Positions 17,151-27,039 are shown, numbered from the stretch's first letter. The stretch is 64,000 bases of DNA from Alphaproteobacteria bacterium HGW-Alphaproteobacteria-4 (GCA_002842855.1 PHEE01000001.1:1-64000); one strand, 5' to 3'. Notes: a model not told the origin generated them from the sequence alone. Translations and numbers: made by a program.

Positions 17151-18527
17151 ATGCCGCGCATGAGCCCGAACCCGCCCAACCTCCGCCCCGATCTTGCCCG
17201 CGCGCTGGTGCCCGATGCGCCGCGCCCCGGCCAGCCCACCATCGGCATGGTCAGCCTGGGCTGCCCGAAGGCGCTGGTGGATAGCGAGCGCATTCTTACC
17301 CGCCTGCGCGCCGAGGGCTACGCCATCAGCCCAGATTATCGCGGCGCCGACGCAGTGATCGTCAACACCTGCGGCTTTCTCGACAGCGCCAAGGCCGAAA
17401 GTCTTGAGGCAATTGGCGAGGCACTTGCCGAAAATGGCCGGGTGATCGTGACCGGCTGCCTTGGTGCCGAGCCTGCCTACATCACCGGCGCGCACCCCAC
17501 CGTGCTCGCCGTCACCGGCCCGCACCAGTATGAGGCGGTGCTTGATGCCGTGCATGCCGCCGTGCCGCCCGCGCCCGACCCCTTCATCGATCTCTTGCCC
17601 GCCACCGCCGTCAGCCTTACCCCGCGCCACTACAGCTATCTGAAGATTTCCGAAGGCTGCAACCACGCCTGCAAGTTCTGCATCATCCCCGACATGCGCG
17701 GCCGCCTTGTAAGCCGCCCTGCCCATGCCGTGCTGCGCGAGGCCGAAAGGCTGGTGGCGGCGGGGGTCAAGGAACTGCTGGTGATCAGCCAGGATACCTC
17801 GGCTTACGGGCTCGACCTCAAACATGCGGCCGAGCGCGGCCACCGCGCCCATATCACCGACCTTGCGCGCGATCTGGGGTCGCTCGGCGCCTGGGTGCGG
17901 CTGCACTACGTCTACCCCTACCCGCATGTGCGCGATCTGGTGCCCTTGATGGCCGAGGGGCTGGTGCTGCCCTATCTCGACATCCCGTTTCAGCACGCCC
18001 ACCCCGAAACCCTGCGCCGCATGGCCCGCCCCGCCGCCGCCGCCAAGACCCTTGACGAGATCGTCGCCTGGCGCGCGGTCTGCCCCGACATCACCCTGCG
18101 CTCCACCTTCATCGTCGGCTACCCCGGCGAAACCGAGGCCGAGTTTCAGACCCTGCTTGACTGGATCGACGCGGCGCAGCTTGACCGGGTCGGCTGCTTT
18201 CAATACGAAAACGTCAAGGGCGCGCGGTCAAACGCGCTGCCCGGCCATGTTCCTGCCGAGGTCAAGCAAGAGCGCTATGATCGTTTCATGCAAAAGGCGC
18301 AGGCGATATCCGCGGCAAAACTGGCCCAAAAGGTTGGAAAACTGCTGCAAGTGATCGTCGATGAGGTCGATTCCGAAGGCGCAACCTGCCGCACCTGGGC
18401 CGACGCACCTGAAATTGACGGCAATCTTTTCATTGATGAAGGGTTTGCGGGGCTGGCGCCCGGCGACCTCGCCACCGTCACCGTAGAAGAGGCGGGCGAC
18501 TACGATCTTTGGGGCAGGCGGGAATAG
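17151..18527 (+). CDS. rimO: Ribosomal protein uS12 methylthiotransferase RimO
   Basis: The 458-residue protein has an N-terminal UPF0004 domain with iron-sulphur cysteines ([30 protein letters not shown]). The radical SAM motif [11 protein letters not shown] (Cx3Cx2C) and a C-terminal TRAM domain follow. DSERIL and GCPKA distinguish RimO from MiaB. It methylthiolates an Asp of ribosomal protein S12. An alternative start at 17160 would drop three residues, and no strong ribosome site decides between them. Confidence 0.95.
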   Translation: MPRMSPNPPNLRPDLARALVPDAPRPGQPTIGMVSLGCPKALVDSERILTRLRAEGYAISPDYRGADAVIVNTCGFLDSAKAESLEAIGEALAENGRVIVTGCLGAEPAYITGAHPTVLAVTGPHQYEAVLDAVHAAVPPAPDPFIDLLPATAVSLTPRHYSYLKISEGCNHACKFCIIPDMRGRLVSRPAHAVLREAERLVAAGVKELLVISQDTSAYGLDLKHAAERGHRAHITDLARDLGSLGAWVRLHYVYPYPHVRDLVPLMAEGLVLPYLDIPFQHAHPETLRRMARPAAAAKTLDEIVAWRAVCPDITLRSTFIVGYPGETEAEFQTLLDWIDAAQLDRVGCFQYENVKGARSNALPGHVPAEVKQERYDRFMQKAQAISAAKLAQKVGKLLQVIVDEVDSEGATCRTWADAPEIDGNLFIDEGFAGLAPGDLATVTVEEAGDYDLWGRRE

Positions 18528-18617
18528 GCCGGCCATAAAATTGGCTACATTCTGTGGTTTCACATCGGCGCCGCGATATGGCAAAAGATCGCTGCCCCAG
18601 ACCTGGAGCCCGCCACC

Positions 18618-19091
18618 ATGTTCAAACTTCTGCTTGCCGCCCTCGCCGCCACGCTCGCGCTGGCGGCTCCTGCCTTTGCGGGGCAATGCCCCGGCCCCTC
18701 GGCTGCCGTCGCCGCCGAAATCCTTGCCGCGGTGAACGCCGAGCGCGCGCGCGAAGGCCGCGCCCCGCTGGCCCGAGACAGCAGGCTTGATGCCGCGGCC
18801 CAGGGCCACGCCTGCGACATGGCCACAAAAGGCTTTTTCGACCACCGCGGCTCATCGGGCAGCTCGGTCGGCAACCGCGTGCGCGCGGCGGGCCTGCGCA
18901 GCTGCACCACCGCCGAGAACATCGCCTACGGCTGGCGCGAAACCGGGCGGGTTATGGCGGAATGGATGCAATCATCCGGCCACCGCGCCAACATCCTGCG
19001 CGGCAGTGTCAACGCGATCGGCATCGGCTATGTGCCCGCCTCTGGCGGTGCCGGGCCGTGGTGGGTGCAGGTTTTCGCCAACCCCTGCTGA
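18618..19091 (+). CDS. CAP (SCP/PR-1)-domain secreted protein
   Basis: The 157-residue protein has a signal peptide (MFKLLLAALAATLALAAPAFA). The CAP domain carries ILAAVNAERAREG, LDAAAQGHACDMA, FDHRGSSGSSVGNRV, AENIAYGW and MQSSGHRANIL, including the conserved His residues. Paired cysteines suggest disulphides. Bacterial CAP proteins are exported, and their role is often unknown. Confidence 0.9.
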   Translation: MFKLLLAALAATLALAAPAFAGQCPGPSAAVAAEILAAVNAERAREGRAPLARDSRLDAAAQGHACDMATKGFFDHRGSSGSSVGNRVRAAGLRSCTTAENIAYGWRETGRVMAEWMQSSGHRANILRGSVNAIGIGYVPASGGAGPWWVQVFANPC

Positions 19092-19164
19092 CCGCCGCCC
19101 CTTCCCCTGCCGCGCCAACTGCTCTAGATAGCCCCCGGAACCGGAATTGGCAGGAGCATCGAGA

Positions 19165-20820
19165 ATGGCCGCATATCAGTATGTCTACCACATGCAAGGC
19201 GTCTCGAAAGCCTACCCTGGCGGCAAGAAATGCTTTGAAAACATCAACCTGAACTTCCTTCCCGGGGTCAAGATCGGGGTCGTGGGCGTCAACGGCTCGG
19301 GCAAATCCACGCTGCTGCGCATCATGGCCGGCATGGACAGCGATTTTCAGGGCGAGGCCTGGGCCGCCAAGGGTGCGCGCGTGGGCTACCTGCCGCAGGA
19401 ACCGCGGCTTGATGACAGCCTTGATGTGCGCGGCAACGTGATGCTGGGCGTGGCCGACAAACAGGCCATTCTTGATCGCTACAACGCGCTTGCCATGAAC
19501 TATTCCGATGAGACCGCCGACGAGATGTCGGCCCTGCAAGACCTGATCGACGCCAAGAACCTCTGGGATCTCGACAGTCAGGTCGATGTGGCGATGGAGG
19601 CCCTGCGCTGCCCGCCCGATGATGCCGATGTGGCCAGCCTTTCGGGCGGCGAACGGCGCCGCGTGGCGCTTTGCAAGTTGCTGCTCGAAGCCCCCGAAAT
19701 GCTGTTGCTTGACGAACCGACCAACCACCTTGACGCCGAATCGATCGCCTGGCTGCAACAGCATCTGATGGCCTATGAAGGCACCATCCTGATCGTCACC
19801 CACGACCGTTATTTTCTGGATGACATCACCAGCTGGATCCTCGAACTCGACCGTGGCCGTGGCATTCCCTATGAAGGCAACTACTCCGCATGGCTCGAAC
19901 AAAAGGCCAAGCGGCTGCTGCAAGAGGCGCGCGAAGACAAGGCCAAGTCGAAGATCCTCGAACGCGAACTCAACTGGATCCGCTCGGGCGCCAAGGCGCG
20001 GCAGGCCAAGCAGAAGGCCCGGATTCAGAAATACAACGAGCTTGCCGACCAGTCGGTGCGCGAGCGTATTTCAAACGCGCAGATCATCATTCCCAACGGC
20101 GAACGCCTTGGCGGCAAGGTGATCGACGTGCAGGGTCTGAAGAAACACATGGGCGACAAGCTCCTGATCGAGGATCTCAGCTTTACCGTGCCGCCGGGCG
20201 CTATCGTTGGCGTGATCGGCCCGAACGGCGCCGGTAAATCGACCCTGTTCAAGATGATCACCGGGCAGGAAGAACCCGACGAAGGCACCATCACGCTCGG
20301 CGATACCGTGCAGCTTTCCTATGTCGATCAGTCGCGTGATACGCTCGACGCCACCAAGACCGTCTGGGAAGAAATTTCCGAAGGGCTTGAGGTGATCCAC
20401 CTTGGCGATTTCGAAATGAACAGCCGAGCCTACTGCGGCGCCTTCAACTTCAAGGGCACCGACCAGCAGAAAAAGGTCGGCGTGCTGTCGGGGGGCGAGC
20501 GCAACCGCGTGCATCTGGCCAAACTTCTGCGCTCGAACGGCAACGTGCTGCTGCTCGACGAACCGACCAACGACCTTGACGTGGAAACCCTGCAAGCGCT
20601 CGAATCCGCCATCGACGATTTCGCCGGCTGTGCCGTGATCATCAGCCACGACCGCTTCTTCCTCGACCGCCTCTGCACGCATATCCTCGCCTTCGAGGGC
20701 GACGCCCATGTGGAATGGTTCGAAGGCAACTTCGAGGCCTATGAGGAGGATAAGGTGCGCAGGCTGGGGGCGGATTCGATTGAGCCGAAGCGGGTGAAGT
20801 ATAAGAAGTTCACGAGGTAG
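19165..20820 (+). CDS. ettA: Energy-dependent translational throttle protein EttA (ABC-F)
   Basis: The 551-residue soluble protein has two ABC domains: Walker A GVNGSGKS and GPNGAGKS, signatures LSGGERRR and LSGGERNR, and LLLDEPTNHLD and LLLDEPTNDLD. A charged linker between domains includes the EttA phrase ELNWIRSGAKARQAKQKAR. ABC-F proteins bind the ribosomal E site and gate translation with energy status. ATG 19165 has GGAG upstream. MAAYQYVYHM is the family N-terminus. Confidence 0.95.
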   Translation: MAAYQYVYHMQGVSKAYPGGKKCFENINLNFLPGVKIGVVGVNGSGKSTLLRIMAGMDSDFQGEAWAAKGARVGYLPQEPRLDDSLDVRGNVMLGVADKQAILDRYNALAMNYSDETADEMSALQDLIDAKNLWDLDSQVDVAMEALRCPPDDADVASLSGGERRRVALCKLLLEAPEMLLLDEPTNHLDAESIAWLQQHLMAYEGTILIVTHDRYFLDDITSWILELDRGRGIPYEGNYSAWLEQKAKRLLQEAREDKAKSKILERELNWIRSGAKARQAKQKARIQKYNELADQSVRERISNAQIIIPNGERLGGKVIDVQGLKKHMGDKLLIEDLSFTVPPGAIVGVIGPNGAGKSTLFKMITGQEEPDEGTITLGDTVQLSYVDQSRDTLDATKTVWEEISEGLEVIHLGDFEMNSRAYCGAFNFKGTDQQKKVGVLSGGERNRVHLAKLLRSNGNVLLLDEPTNDLDVETLQALESAIDDFAGCAVIISHDRFFLDRLCTHILAFEGDAHVEWFEGNFEAYEEDKVRRLGADSIEPKRVKYKKFTR

Positions 20821-20859
20821 GGGGGAAATCCTTCGCATTACTTAGCATAGGAGTGTAAC

Positions 20860-21981
20860 GTGGAAAAAGAGCAAATTGAGGCATTCATTCCTGACGTCCG
20901 ATGGACAGATGCACGCGTGGAGTTCAAAGATTACTACGCAAAAGATCACATTCTTCTGCTTGATGCGTGTGCCGCGTTTCAAAATTTGATACGCTTGCTA
21001 ATTTCAAACGCGGTGAACCCGCCGCCAAAGGTTTCGGGACGAGTAAAAGAAGTTGACGAATCCATTAAGAAATTTGAGCTTAAATACTTGAAAGAGTGCG
21101 AGTCCTCTCCAGAAGCCTATCAAATCAGGCCGAAAATCACGGACCTCATCGGACTTCGTGTTGTTTGTATTTACGAATCTGATATTGAAAGGGTCGCGGA
21201 GATTCTAAGAAAGAATCTTCAAGTTCTTCAAGAGACAGATAAAACCGAAGCATTAGAAATTCATGAGAACCAATTTGGCTACAAGGGACTTCATATTGAC
21301 GCAAAGCTCGACGGAGGCAGGGCAGCACTCCCAGAGTACTCGCGTTTTTCCGGTTTTGTGTTCGAAGTACAAATTCGATCAATTGTTCAGGACGCCTGGA
21401 GCGAGGTCGACCACCGGTTGAAGTATAAGAAGCGTATTCCCAAAGAGCTGAAGCGTAGGATAAACAGACTGGCCGCCATATTTGAGTTAGCGGATCAAGA
21501 ATTTGAAACTATTAGGCTTAACACAACCGGCCTTGAGGAAGAAGGACGCAAGGATACAAAGACTGCCGAAGGCATCACACCGCTGACGCCTTTCAATTTT
21601 GGCCCAACTGTCGAAAAATTTTTTCCAGACGAGCCTTTTGAGCCGTTCAAGGTCGATGGCTTCGTGGATGAGCTTCTCCAGCAAAACGAGAATCTTACGA
21701 TGAAAGATCTCGCAGAGATATTGTCTGAGTGCCTACCAAAAGTTCAAAAATATCGAGATTACCTCAGCCGTCCTGAACTCGGCCACAAGATGAACGCATT
21801 TACTCAAATTCGTCATGCACTGTATTTAAAAGACAAGATTCTTTACTTAAGTCTTATGCGCAGCGGCCCACTTAAAAATTTCGATAGGTGGCTCGCTCAT
21901 GGCACAGTCTATCCGGGCGAGGTTGAGTGGCAAAAAAAATTGCTTCTGGGAGCTAGTGATAAAAAAATGGGTGTGAAATGA
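20860..21981 (+). CDS. Orphan RelA/SpoT-domain (p)ppGpp synthetase-like protein
   Basis: The 373-residue protein starts at GTG with a TAGGAG site seven bases upstream. The RelA_SpoT nucleotidyltransferase domain spans about residues 50-200: GRVKEVDESIKKF, ITDLIGLRVV, FGYKGLHIDAKL, and FEVQIRSIVQDAWSEVDHRLKYK. There is no HD hydrolase, TGS or ACT domain, so it is a small alarmone synthetase or related toxic nucleotide/tRNA-modifying enzyme. Residues 200-373 form an uncharacterised helical C-terminal domain. Codon use is far more A/T-rich than its neighbours, a sign of recent transfer. A role in phage defence, as in CapRel/toxSAS proteins, is inference. Confidence 0.85.
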   Translation: MEKEQIEAFIPDVRWTDARVEFKDYYAKDHILLLDACAAFQNLIRLLISNAVNPPPKVSGRVKEVDESIKKFELKYLKECESSPEAYQIRPKITDLIGLRVVCIYESDIERVAEILRKNLQVLQETDKTEALEIHENQFGYKGLHIDAKLDGGRAALPEYSRFSGFVFEVQIRSIVQDAWSEVDHRLKYKKRIPKELKRRINRLAAIFELADQEFETIRLNTTGLEEEGRKDTKTAEGITPLTPFNFGPTVEKFFPDEPFEPFKVDGFVDELLQQNENLTMKDLAEILSECLPKVQKYRDYLSRPELGHKMNAFTQIRHALYLKDKILYLSLMRSGPLKNFDRWLAHGTVYPGEVEWQKKLLLGASDKKMGVK

Positions 21982-22300
21982 ATTCGACAATGTGCAGCTT
22001 TTTTTGCCGTCGACCGTTGAGGGCCTTGCAAGTAAGTGCTTTAAACGCGCCTACCCAGGTGTTCGCTCCCCGTTTAACCACCACCTGAGCTAACTACATC
22101 CCCTTGTTTTCCGGCTTGCGCCTTCGGCAATCGGGCCGAGCGAAGGTCCACTGGGCCGTCGCCACTCCGGCCCTCGGAGCATCGCGGCGAGCGGTGGAAA
22201 GTGACCCCGCAAACCTTTCCAAACCCTTAACGCCTCAGAAATTCCCCCACCATATCAACCCCCTGCCCCTCCTAACACGCGTGTTATCCCCCCGGAATGC
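21982..22300. other. Gene-free stretch downstream of the RelA/SpoT-domain gene
   Basis: About 320 bases with no convincing gene. The first 100 bases keep the A/T-richer character of the upstream gene, while from about 22100 onwards the composition returns to the host norm. This suggests that the right edge of the acquired segment lies near 22030-22110. Confidence 0.35.
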
Positions 22301-22328
22301 AAAAGGCCGCACCCTGCGGCGCGGCCTT
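22301..22328 (-). terminator. Rho-independent terminator of rpmG
   Basis: The 8-bp stem AAGGCCGC / GCGGCCTT has a ten-base loop and is followed on the minus strand by a short T-run. It lies 30 bases after the rpmG stop. Confidence 0.8.
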
Positions 22329-22357
22329 GATACTGTCCCGGTATCGGTCAGGCGATC

Positions 22358-22525
22358 TTATTTGATCTTGCCTTCCTTGTATTCCACATGCTTGCGCACG
22401 ACCGGGTCGTATTTGTTCACGGCCATCTTTTCGGTCATCGTGCGGGCGTTCTTCTTGGTCACGTAGAAGTGCCCGGTGCCCGCCGTCGAGTTCAGACGGA
22501 TCTTGATCGTCGTCGGCTTCGCCAT
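22358..22525 (-). CDS. rpmG: 50S ribosomal protein bL33
   Basis: The 55-residue basic protein starts [18 protein letters not shown] and continues FYVTKKNAR, the alphaproteobacterial L33 pattern without the zinc cysteines. It is part of the large ribosomal subunit near the E site. It has its own terminator and lies beside rnpB. Confidence 0.96.
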   Translation of the reverse strand: MAKPTTIKIRLNSTAGTGHFYVTKKNARTMTEKMAVNKYDPVVRKHVEYKEGKIK

Positions 22526-22664
22526 AGTCAGTCTCCTAGCAGCGGGCGGCGGGCGCCCGCGAAATCCTTGAAGCCCGCCTTTTACTTGGCCGCCGGGCAG
22601 AGTCAACCGCGAAAGCCACCGCGGGGCGCAGATTCCGCCACCGGGGCGGCAGGCGGCGGGCCAA

Positions 22665-23083
22665 ACGCGCGGATGGCCTGTAAGCCGGATCTTGTTCCGG
22701 AGCCGATGCTTGCGCATCGCCCCCTTCGATGGCCATTCCTCTGGCCGCGCGGTTACCCGCGCGATCTAGCCGCCAACCCGGGCCTCTCGGGTCGAAGGTC
22801 CCTGCGGGCGGTATCGGGTTGCCCCGACCGGCCCCCGCGCGAGGCCCCTATTCGGCGTTGCTCCCGGTGGGGCTTGCCGTGCCGGTTCTGTTGCCAGTCC
22901 CGCGGTGGGCTCTTACCCCACCGTTTCACCCTTGCCTGCCGCAAGCGACGGGCGGTCTCTTCTCTGTGGCGCTTTCCCTCGGGTTGCCCCGGCCGGGCGT
23001 TACCCGGCACCGTTTCTTCATGGAGTCCGGACTTTCCTCGCGGCGGGTCACCCCGCCTCGCGGCCATCCGGCCATCCGCGCAA
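22665..23083 (-). ncRNA. rnpB: RNase P RNA (bacterial class A)
   Basis: The P1 helix is visible as GCGCGGATGGCC (minus strand from 23081) pairing with GGCCATCCGCGC ending at 22667. Conserved core elements on the minus strand include GAGGAAAGTCCGGACTCC, the CAGAGAAGAGACCGCC segment, GGTAAGAGCCCACCG and GGCTTACAGGCC. This is the catalytic RNA that trims tRNA 5' ends. The boundaries are set by the P1 pairing and are accurate to a few bases. Confidence 0.95.
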
Positions 23084-23168
23084 GCGATCAGATACGCGCG
23101 ACGGCAGGGCGCGTCAATGGGGCGGGGCGGGCCCCCCGCGTCAGCCGGGCGGCGCGGCGCGTCCGGCG

Positions 23169-23699
23169 CTACTTTACCAGCCGGAAGCCGATCTTGCGGC
23201 TGTTGGCATCTTCGCCGGGGCGGCGCTTCAGCCAATCGCTGAGCAGTTCATGCAGCGCGGCCTGCACCTTTTCGACATCGGGGCAAACGGCGCCGTCAAA
23301 TCCTACCACCACCTCGCGGTCGCCGATGCTGACCGTGGCCTTGCCCCCCTCGCGGCGGCAATGGATCGTCACCACCATGTTCTGCTTGGGCAGCACCTCG
23401 GGGCCGCGCTCCAACAGCAGACCGAGGCCAAAGCGAAAGCTGCCATCGGTCACATGGATCAGCGCGTCGTGCAAAAACGGCACTTCGGCGCCTTCGCTGT
23501 CTTCCTCGTCATCCTCGACGCGGTAAAAGCTCAGGTAGCGGATCACCTCAGTTTCCGAAGTGAAACTGTCGGGCATGCCAAGATATGCGGGCAACCCCTC
23601 GACGATCAGCTCTGCCAGTCGATCATTCTGGCGGCAAAACTGGTTTTCGGCATCCTTGTAGGCGGCGAATGCCTCGCGCAATTGCTGATAACGGTTCAT
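23169..23699 (-). CDS. Conserved hypothetical protein, acidic, 176 residues
   Basis: The start MNRYQQLREAFAAYKDAENQF suggests a helical N-terminus. An acidic central stretch (EDDEEDSEGAE) and a C-terminal alpha/beta part (VVTIHCRREGGKATVSI) follow. It is not a membrane protein and has no signal peptide. I do not recognise a family. It is followed upstream by a lipoprotein gene in the same direction, so the two may be co-transcribed. Confidence 0.6.
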   Translation of the reverse strand: MNRYQQLREAFAAYKDAENQFCRQNDRLAELIVEGLPAYLGMPDSFTSETEVIRYLSFYRVEDDEEDSEGAEVPFLHDALIHVTDGSFRFGLGLLLERGPEVLPKQNMVVTIHCRREGGKATVSIGDREVVVGFDGAVCPDVEKVQAALHELLSDWLKRRPGEDANSRKIGFRLVK

Positions 23700-23751
23700 G
23701 CTGCCCCCATTTTCTGGCCAGTGGCAGTCTGCACCCGGAGCGGCATGGCCT

Positions 23752-24504
23752 TCAAGGCTGCGCGCGCGCCGACTGGAACGGGGTCGGGTCCCACGAACAG
23801 GCGAAGCCATCGCCGTCGGGGTCGAGGTTGCCAAGGTCGCGCTCGGGGCCGCCGTTTTGCAAAAACGCGGTCTGCGCGAGGTCGGCCGAGGCGTATTTGC
23901 CGCAAGCGCGGTCGTGGTTCGCAAGTTTGAGCGCAAGGCGGTTAAAGACAGGCTCGCCCAACCGGTTCGTTGCGGCAAGCGCGAAGGCGGCAAGGTTCGG
24001 CCCGGCGTTTTCGGCGCGCTCGGGCAGGGGCGTGGGCGCCACTTCGACATAGGCGGCGCGGTTCGCCTCAATCCGCGCCTTGTCGGATTCGATCGACTCG
24101 CGCGAAGCGACGGCTTCAAAGTTCTGCTCATCCGAAATCCCGGCAGCGCCCGGCGTGACCGGCGCAGGCACGGCGGCAATGGCCGTGGGCGCGGCGGCGC
24201 CAAGCGGCTGCACCGTTACCCCGGCGGCCGTGGGCGGCGCCGTCAGTGCTGCGCCCATCGGGTTGAGCGGCGCCGCCCCTCGCGGGGCACTGCTTTGCGG
24301 TGTTGCCGCAGCCGTGGCCATGGGCGGCGACACGGCGGGCGGGATTGGCCCGTTGCCCTGCAACGCCGCTTCGCGCTGCGCGAGGTAGGCATTGTAATCG
24401 CCAAAGCCTACGCCCGCGGCGCGGTCAGGCGGCGTGCTGCCCGTGCAGGCGCCAAGCGCCAGCATCGCCGCCAGTGCCGCCCCTGCCCGATATCTGCCTT
24501 GCAT
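23752..24504 (-). CDS. Putative lipoprotein with C-terminal excalibur-like calcium-binding motif
   Basis: The 250-residue protein has a signal sequence and lipobox LALGAC (Cys about residue 20). A long Ala/Pro-rich spacer follows. The C-terminal domain has Cys in RACGKYAS and ends with LDPDGDGFACSWDP, the DxDxDGxxC pattern of excalibur domains. ATG 24504 is chosen for its GGGGGAG ribosome site. It is probably anchored in the outer membrane facing the periplasm, and its function is unknown. Confidence 0.72.
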   Translation of the reverse strand: MQGRYRAGAALAAMLALGACTGSTPPDRAAGVGFGDYNAYLAQREAALQGNGPIPPAVSPPMATAAATPQSSAPRGAAPLNPMGAALTAPPTAAGVTVQPLGAAAPTAIAAVPAPVTPGAAGISDEQNFEAVASRESIESDKARIEANRAAYVEVAPTPLPERAENAGPNLAAFALAATNRLGEPVFNRLALKLANHDRACGKYASADLAQTAFLQNGGPERDLGNLDPDGDGFACSWDPTPFQSARAQP

Positions 24505-24537
24505 CACAGCCACTCCCCCTAAGGTTCCGGGCGCCGC

Positions 24538-26025
24538 TTACCACCATTTTGCGGGCTTGCCCACAAACCCCGCCGCGCGTTCGAGCACATAGGCGTGATT
24601 CAGCAGATCGCCTTCGCCCCAGGGCTTGCCGATCAGTTGCAGACCAAGCGGCAGGCCCTTGGCATCATAGCCCGTGGGCACCGCGATGCCCGGCAGCCCG
24701 GCGAGGTTCACGGTAACGGTGAAAACGTCGTTAAGATACATCTCGACTGGCGAGGCATCGGCCATTTCGCCAAGCCCAAAGGCGGCGGATGGCGTGGCGG
24801 GGGTCAGGATCGCGTCGATCCCCGCCGCAAACACCTGCTCGAAATCGCGCTTGATCAGGGCACGCACCTTGCGGGCGCGGTTGTAATAGGCGTCATAAAA
24901 CCCGGCGCTCAGCACATAGGTGCCGATCATGATGCGCCGCTGCACTTCGTCACCGAAACCCTCGGCGCGGGTTTTCTCATACATTTCGGTGATGCCGTCG
25001 CCCGGCCCCAGCTTGGCGCGGTGGCCATAGCGGACGCCATCATAGCGCGCGAGGTTGGATGAGGCCTCTGCGGGGGCCACGACGTAGTAGGCGGGCAGCG
25101 CGTATTTGGTGTGCGGCAGCGAAATGTCGATAATCTCGGCACCCGCATCGCGCAGCATCGCGGCACCCTCGGACCAAAGCCGTTCGATCTCGGGGGGCAT
25201 CCCGTCCATGCGGTATTCGCGCGGAATGCCGATCTTGCGCCCGCGAATGTCGCCGGTCAGCGCCGCTTCGAAATCGGGCACCGGCAGGTCGGCCGAGGTG
25301 CTGTCCTTGGGGTCATGGCTGGCCATGGTGCCCAGCATGATCGCGGCATCGCGCACGGTCTTGGTCATCGGCCCAGCCTGATCGAGGCTCGAGGCAAAAG
25401 CCACCACGCCCCAGCGGCTGACGCGGCCATAGGTGGGCTTGATGCCGACGATGCCGGTGAAGGCGGCGGGCTGGCGGATCGAACCGCCGGTGTCGGTGCC
25501 GGTGGCGCCAAGGCAAAGGTCGGCTGCCACCGCCGAGGCTGACCCGCCCGATGAGCCGCCGGGGGTGAGCGGAGTCGGGTCATTGCCGCGCCGCCAGGGG
25601 TTGACGACGTTGCCGTAGCACGAGGTTTCGTTGCTCGACCCCATCGCAAACTCGTCCATGTTCACCTTGCCCAGCATCACCGCGCCCGCATCCCAGAGGT
25701 TCTGGGTGACGGTGGATTCGTATTCGGGCCGAAAGCCGCGCAAGATGTTCGAGGCGGCCTGGCTGGGCACGCCCTTGGTGCAAAACAGATCCTTGATACC
25801 AAGGGGGATGCCGCAAAGCGAAGGCGCATCGCCTGCCGCCAGCCGCGCATCGGCGGCAGCGGCCTGCGCGCGGGCAATCTCGGGGGTGTGGTGCACGAAA
25901 GCGTTGAGCGCCCCGGCCGCTTCGATGGCGCCGAGGCAGGCCTCGGTCAGTTCAGCCGAGGTGATCTGGCGGGCGCGCAGGGCATCGCGGGCGGCAGCGA
26001 TGGTTAGGGCGTTGAGCGCGCTCAT
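24538..26025 (-). CDS. gatA: Aspartyl/glutamyl-tRNA amidotransferase subunit A
   Basis: The 495-residue amidase-signature enzyme has the Ser-cisSer-Lys triad: Lys in [10 protein letters not shown], Ser in [14 protein letters not shown] and [13 protein letters not shown]. It frees ammonia from glutamine to convert Glu-tRNA(Gln) (or Asp-tRNA(Asn)) to the amide form, with GatB and GatC. It overlaps gatC as ATGA, and gatB is not in this window. Confidence 0.96.
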   Translation of the reverse strand: MSALNALTIAAARDALRARQITSAELTEACLGAIEAAGALNAFVHHTPEIARAQAAAADARLAAGDAPSLCGIPLGIKDLFCTKGVPSQAASNILRGFRPEYESTVTQNLWDAGAVMLGKVNMDEFAMGSSNETSCYGNVVNPWRRGNDPTPLTPGGSSGGSASAVAADLCLGATGTDTGGSIRQPAAFTGIVGIKPTYGRVSRWGVVAFASSLDQAGPMTKTVRDAAIMLGTMASHDPKDSTSADLPVPDFEAALTGDIRGRKIGIPREYRMDGMPPEIERLWSEGAAMLRDAGAEIIDISLPHTKYALPAYYVVAPAEASSNLARYDGVRYGHRAKLGPGDGITEMYEKTRAEGFGDEVQRRIMIGTYVLSAGFYDAYYNRARKVRALIKRDFEQVFAAGIDAILTPATPSAAFGLGEMADASPVEMYLNDVFTVTVNLAGLPGIAVPTGYDAKGLPLGLQLIGKPWGEGDLLNHAYVLERAAGFVGKPAKWW

Positions 26026-26309
26026 TCTACCACCTTCGGCACCGCGAAAAACCCCTCGCGCGCGTCGGGCGCGTTTTTCAGAATGCTGGCCTGAATGTTG
26101 CCATCGGTCACCACATCGGCGCGGCGTTTGAGGCGCATCGGCGTGACCGAGGTCATCGGCTCGATGCCGGTCACATCGACTTCGTTGAGTTGTTCCATGA
26201 AGCTCAGAATGCCCGAAAGCTGGTCGGCCAGCGCGGGCAGCCTTGCTTCGGGCACCCTGATGCGCGCCAGATGCGCGACCTTGCGGGCGGTGTCGATGTC
26301 GATGGACAT
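26022..26309 (-). CDS. gatC: Aspartyl/glutamyl-tRNA amidotransferase subunit C
   Basis: The 95-residue protein has the GatC pattern: an N-terminal [10 protein letters not shown] helix, then [22 protein letters not shown] and the closing [12 protein letters not shown]. It stabilises GatA-GatB. It starts the gatCA pair. Confidence 0.96.
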   Translation of the reverse strand: MSIDIDTARKVAHLARIRVPEARLPALADQLSGILSFMEQLNEVDVTGIEPMTSVTPMRLKRRADVVTDGNIQASILKNAPDAREGFFAVPKVVE

Positions 26310-26402
26310 GGGTGCGGTTCCCCGGTGCTAAGATTGGCACCGGGTTTAGCGGCGCGGGGCCTGCGCTGCAAGCCCGCGCCGCCCGCCTTGGCGCCCCCGC
26401 GC

Positions 26403-26765
26403 CTAGCTGTGCTGCCTGAGCGCGATCAGTTCCAACCTCCGCAACGCGTTGAGCACCCGGTCTGCCTGCATTTGCGGTATCAGCGCCATCTTGATCTGCG
26501 TCGCCACGATCATCAGCGTGGTGGCACTCAGGCCCCATTTCAGCGCTGAAATTGCCTCGGTGGCCGCGAAGAAATGCCACCCGGCCCAGACCGCGGCGAG
26601 GAACAACACCGTTGTCACCGCGAGCAGCACCATCGCCACCCAGCCAGACGGGCCACGCATCGTGCCAAAGGCCAGCGCGTAAAAGCCGGGTTCGGAAAGT
26701 TCTGCCATCAGGGCGCGGTCTTCGGCACTCAGCGCCTCGGCGATCATCGTGTCAAACTTGTCCAT
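26403..26765 (-). CDS. Small membrane protein, DUF6768-like
   Basis: The 120-residue protein has an acidic N-terminus ([23 protein letters not shown]), two membrane segments ([20 protein letters not shown] and about residues 75-95), and a basic C-terminus ending in [13 protein letters not shown]. It resembles the small DUF6768 proteins encoded beside ECF sigma factors, possibly as membrane anti-sigma partners. Its start overlaps the end of a sigma-factor remnant. Confidence 0.65.
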   Translation of the reverse strand: MDKFDTMIAEALSAEDRALMAELSEPGFYALAFGTMRGPSGWVAMVLLAVTTVLFLAAVWAGWHFFAATEAISALKWGLSATTLMIVATQIKMALIPQMQADRVLNALRRLELIALRQHS

Positions 26766-26937
26766 TGCCGTCTCCTTCCAGTAGGGCGCGCAACTGGGTG
26801 CGCGCATGCATGGGCCGGGTTTTCACCGCGCCCGGCGCGATGTCGAGCGCAATGGCGACCTCGGCCACCTGAAAAGCATCGATCAGGTGACGGCCCTGGG
26901 CCAAGCGCAACTCCTCAGCTCGGGGCAAGCTTTGCAT
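26752..26937 (-). pseudogene. Remnant of an ECF-type sigma factor (region 4 only)
   Basis: The last 61 codons read like sigma region 4: LPRAEELRLAQ, VAEVAIALDIAPGAVKT and HARTQLRALLEG, the usual EVA.LDI..GTVKSRL.RAR pattern. Region 2 and the linker are missing: nothing sigma-like is seen upstream before the divergent hydrolase gene. The end overlaps the DUF6768-like start by 14 bases, as coupled sigma/anti-sigma pairs do. This points to loss of the sigma's front half. Confidence 0.6.
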
Positions 26938-27039
26938 GAAAGTGGCCGTCGGTGGCGTTTCGGTTCTCTGCCCCGAGAAAAAATGTCGCGTGGCATCGTC
27001 GCGCGGGCGCGGTATCGTAAACCAAACAAGGAGCGCATC

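Noticed and set aside
22061-22103. tRNA-like 5' half on the minus strand (GGGGATGTAGTTAGCTCAGG)
   Set aside because: The D-arm region looks tRNA-like, but the acceptor stem has no partner, and no anticodon arm or TPsiC loop follows. I do not call it a gene or an attachment site.
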